DNA of 64,000 nt, from assembly GCF_029632765.1 (NCBI RefSeq), contig NZ_CP121247.1:620001-684000 (forward strand). Direction: 5' to 3'. Shown here piece after piece: positions 62,463-64,000 of the stretch (position 1 is the stretch's first letter; every line of letters starts with the position of its first letter). The DNA is from Arcanobacterium wilhelmae. Lineage in GTDB: Bacteria; Actinomycetota; Actinomycetes; Actinomycetales; Actinomycetaceae. The translations under genes were made by a program, and so were the position numbers. The notes under the pieces are model-generated. The model was not told the DNA's origin, did no database searches, and saw nothing but the letters and a program-made list of their open reading frames with translations.

Positions 62463-62896
62463 AGGGGCGCGAAGAAGGGAACATGATCGTGCTCGGAATC
62501 GGCGTGTGGATCGTTGCTCTTTCGTTGGTCTTTATCGTGGTGAGCGCACTGTCGCTTCACCAGGAGCGGCGCGAACTCTACGCTGTTGCAGACGAGGTCT
62601 CACTCTCGCTCGCAGCATCCGTTTCTGATGCTGCGTACTACAGTGGGAATGTTGCCGGTGCTGTTACCTCGCCGTCGTACAACGTCGCTGAGTTGTCTAC
62701 TCACGCGCAGAGGAAACTCGCTGAGCATGGGCAGGAGATCCAGCTTTTGTCCGTGAAGACACACGCAGACAAACTCGGGGTAGAAGTGGAGAAAGTGGTG
62801 CGCATTCCACTTGTTCCTGCCTTTCTCGGGGCAATCGACGAAGTCCGGCTCACTGTGATCTCGTGGGCCCGACTCCGCACGATCCCTGCGTCGTAG
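62459..62896 (+). CDS. TadG-like pseudopilin 4
   Basis: 145 aa from ATG 62459 (ATGA overlap). REEGNMIVLGIGVW resembles the Tad-type N-terminus with Leu at mature +5, then one helix and ADEVSLSLAASVSDAAYY, similar to Rv3660-region/TadG-like 'helicase/secretion neighbourhood' proteins. No von Willebrand domain, unlike long TadG. Last gene of the tad cluster. Confidence 0.65.
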   Translation: MKGREEGNMIVLGIGVWIVALSLVFIVVSALSLHQERRELYAVADEVSLSLAASVSDAAYYSGNVAGAVTSPSYNVAELSTHAQRKLAEHGQEIQLLSVKTHADKLGVEVEKVVRIPLVPAFLGAIDEVRLTVISWARLRTIPAS

Positions 62897-62910
62897 CGTA
62901 GGATGAGCCC

Positions 62911-64000
62911 GTGGCCACAGATTTTCAAACAGAAATTGCATCCCTTCGCCGCGTTCTCGATCAGATCGAAGCGGTGACGAACATCCCTGTCCTCAAAGAG
63001 CAGATCGCGAGCCTCACTGAGGAATCCGCAAAGCCAGATTTGTGGGACGATCCGGACAAGGCGCAGGACGTCACGTCGCGCCTGTCGCACGCCCAGTCGG
63101 AGCTTGAGCGCATCAGGAAGATGGAAGGTCGTATCGACGATCTGGCAACTCTTGTCGAGATGGCGCAGGAAGAGAGCGCAACGGATCCTGAGATGGGTGC
63201 CGAACTGATCGCAGAAGCCGAGGGCGAGTTGACCAAGCTTTCTGAGGATTTATCCGCGATGGAAGTGAAAACACTTCTGTCGGGCGAGTACGACGAGCGT
63301 AACGCCGTCGTGACGATCCGCTCGGGCGCGGGCGGCGTGGATGCTGCAGACTTCGCGCAGATGCTCCAGCGCATGTACCTGCGCTGGGCAGAGCGTCACG
63401 GATACAAAACCAAGGTGATGGACACCTCCTACGCTGAGGAAGCAGGAATCAAATCCACCACCTTCGAGGTGCAGGCTCCATACGCGTATGGCACGCTCTC
63501 GGTCGAGGCGGGCACTCACCGCCTCGTCCGTATCTCGCCGTTCGACAACCAGGGCCGGCGCCAGACTTCATTCGCTGCCGTCGAGGTAATCCCGCTGATT
63601 GAAACCACCGATCATATCGAGATCCCAGAAACCGACCTCAAGATCGATGTTTTCCGTTCCTCTGGTCCGGGTGGGCAGTCGGTGAACACCACTGATTCGG
63701 CTGTGCGAATGACCCACATCCCCACTGGCATCGTGGTGTCGATGCAGGATGAGAAGTCGCAGATCCAAAACCGTGCCTCGGCTCTTCGAGTGCTCCAGTC
63801 GAAGCTCCTCCAGCTCCGCCACGAGGAAGAGCAGGCGAAGAAGAAAGAGCTCGCTGGCGATGTGAAGGCCTCGTGGGGCGATCAGATGCGCTCCTACGTT
63901 CTCCACCCGTACCAGATGGTGAAGGATTTGCGCACCAACTACGAAGTGGGTAACACCGACTCGGTGTTCGACGGCGATATTGATGGATTCATCGACGCCG
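62911..64000 (+). CDS. prfB: Peptide chain release factor 2 (truncated by window end)
   Basis: First ~363 codons; the frame is open to the window end and only a few residues should be missing. GTG start at 62911 (GGATGAG upstream). N-terminal helical domain, then anticodon-like SPF at 209-211 in RISPFDNQG, which reads UGA and UAA, and the peptidyl-hydrolysis motif GGQ at 254-256. There is no in-frame UGA near codon 26, so the autoregulatory +1 frameshift of many bacterial prfB genes is absent. This gene is not part of the tad cluster. Confidence 0.95.
   Translation, partial: MATDFQTEIASLRRVLDQIEAVTNIPVLKEQIASLTEESAKPDLWDDPDKAQDVTSRLSHAQSELERIRKMEGRIDDLATLVEMAQEESATDPEMGAELIAEAEGELTKLSEDLSAMEVKTLLSGEYDERNAVVTIRSGAGGVDAADFAQMLQRMYLRWAERHGYKTKVMDTSYAEEAGIKSTTFEVQAPYAYGTLSVEAGTHRLVRISPFDNQGRRQTSFAAVEVIPLIETTDHIEIPETDLKIDVFRSSGPGGQSVNTTDSAVRMTHIPTGIVVSMQDEKSQIQNRASALRVLQSKLLQLRHEEEQAKKKELAGDVKASWGDQMRSYVLHPYQMVKDLRTNYEVGNTDSVFDGDIDGFIDA

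Noticed and set aside
62911-63010. Programmed frameshift in prfB
   Set aside because: The frame is continuous from GTG 62911 with no UGA in the first 30 codons.
1-64000. tRNA, rRNA, insertion sequence, prophage or toxin-antitoxin genes
   Set aside because: None recognised by reading both strands; gaps are short and mostly hold hairpins or promoters. A covariance-model scan would be needed to exclude small RNAs.

Overview
The window looks like a contiguous piece of a high-GC Gram-positive (Actinobacteria) chromosome. The evidence is GC-rich third positions, a giant type I fatty acid synthase with a separate AcpS, an acyl-CoA carboxylase of the actinobacterial alpha/beta type, AdnA/AdnB helicase-nucleases, DUF3117 and DUF3107 small proteins, and a tad pilus locus. 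No mycolate genes are seen. A member of the Actinomycetaceae (Trueperella/Arcanobacterium/Actinomyces-like) is my best guess, by inference only. No rRNA, tRNA, CRISPR array, insertion sequence or prophage was recognised; the region reads as core chromosome.

Layout. 1-4.4 kb: start of pfkA (minus), a GH13 amylase lipoprotein, and pgi, with a 7-bp tandem repeat ahead of pgi. 4.4-8.3 kb: iron-siderophore type ABC importer (minus). 8.5-22.6 kb: one long co-directional block, birA - acyl-CoA carboxylase alpha - beta - fas - acpS - tetR, which holds what is needed to biotinylate the carboxylase, make malonyl-CoA, run the FAS megasynthase, activate its ACP and probably regulate the set. 22.7-28 kb: glyA-folD-xth-yihY-GDP-mannose pyrophosphorylase, nearly all joined by 4-bp overlaps. 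28-39.4 kb: nucleoside uptake and catabolism (BMP-type binding lipoprotein, ATPase, two permeases, cdd, deoA, an unknown C39-peptidase-like protein, deoC, then a phosphohexomutase-family enzyme and punA on the minus strand). 39.5-46 kb: a block whose order resembles M. tuberculosis Rv1205-Rv1232 (LOG, DUF3117, O-methyltransferase, Mrp, DUF1003, MgtE-N/CBS), followed by an M24 aminopeptidase. 46-47.5 kb: PHP phosphoesterase and MarC. 47.6-57.3 kb: DEAD-box helicase, DUF3107, DUF808, AdnA, AdnB, a set also found near one another in mycobacteria. 57.3-62.9 kb: a phosphotransferase-fold protein, then tadA-tadB-tadC and four small pilin-like or TadE/G-like proteins. The window ends inside prfB.

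Genes are tightly packed, many with ATGA overlaps. Convergent gene pairs are separated by long perfect hairpins. Several genes (punA, LOG, mrp, PHP, adnA) have a TANNNT hexamer 6-7 nt before the start codon, as expected for leaderless mRNAs. I did not find an obvious defence island or wholly new multi-gene system. The observations most worth testing are the C39-like protein in the deo operon, the pilin-like proteins of which only one keeps the +5 glutamate, the strong terminator between a good promoter and tadA, and the heptanucleotide repeat before pgi.
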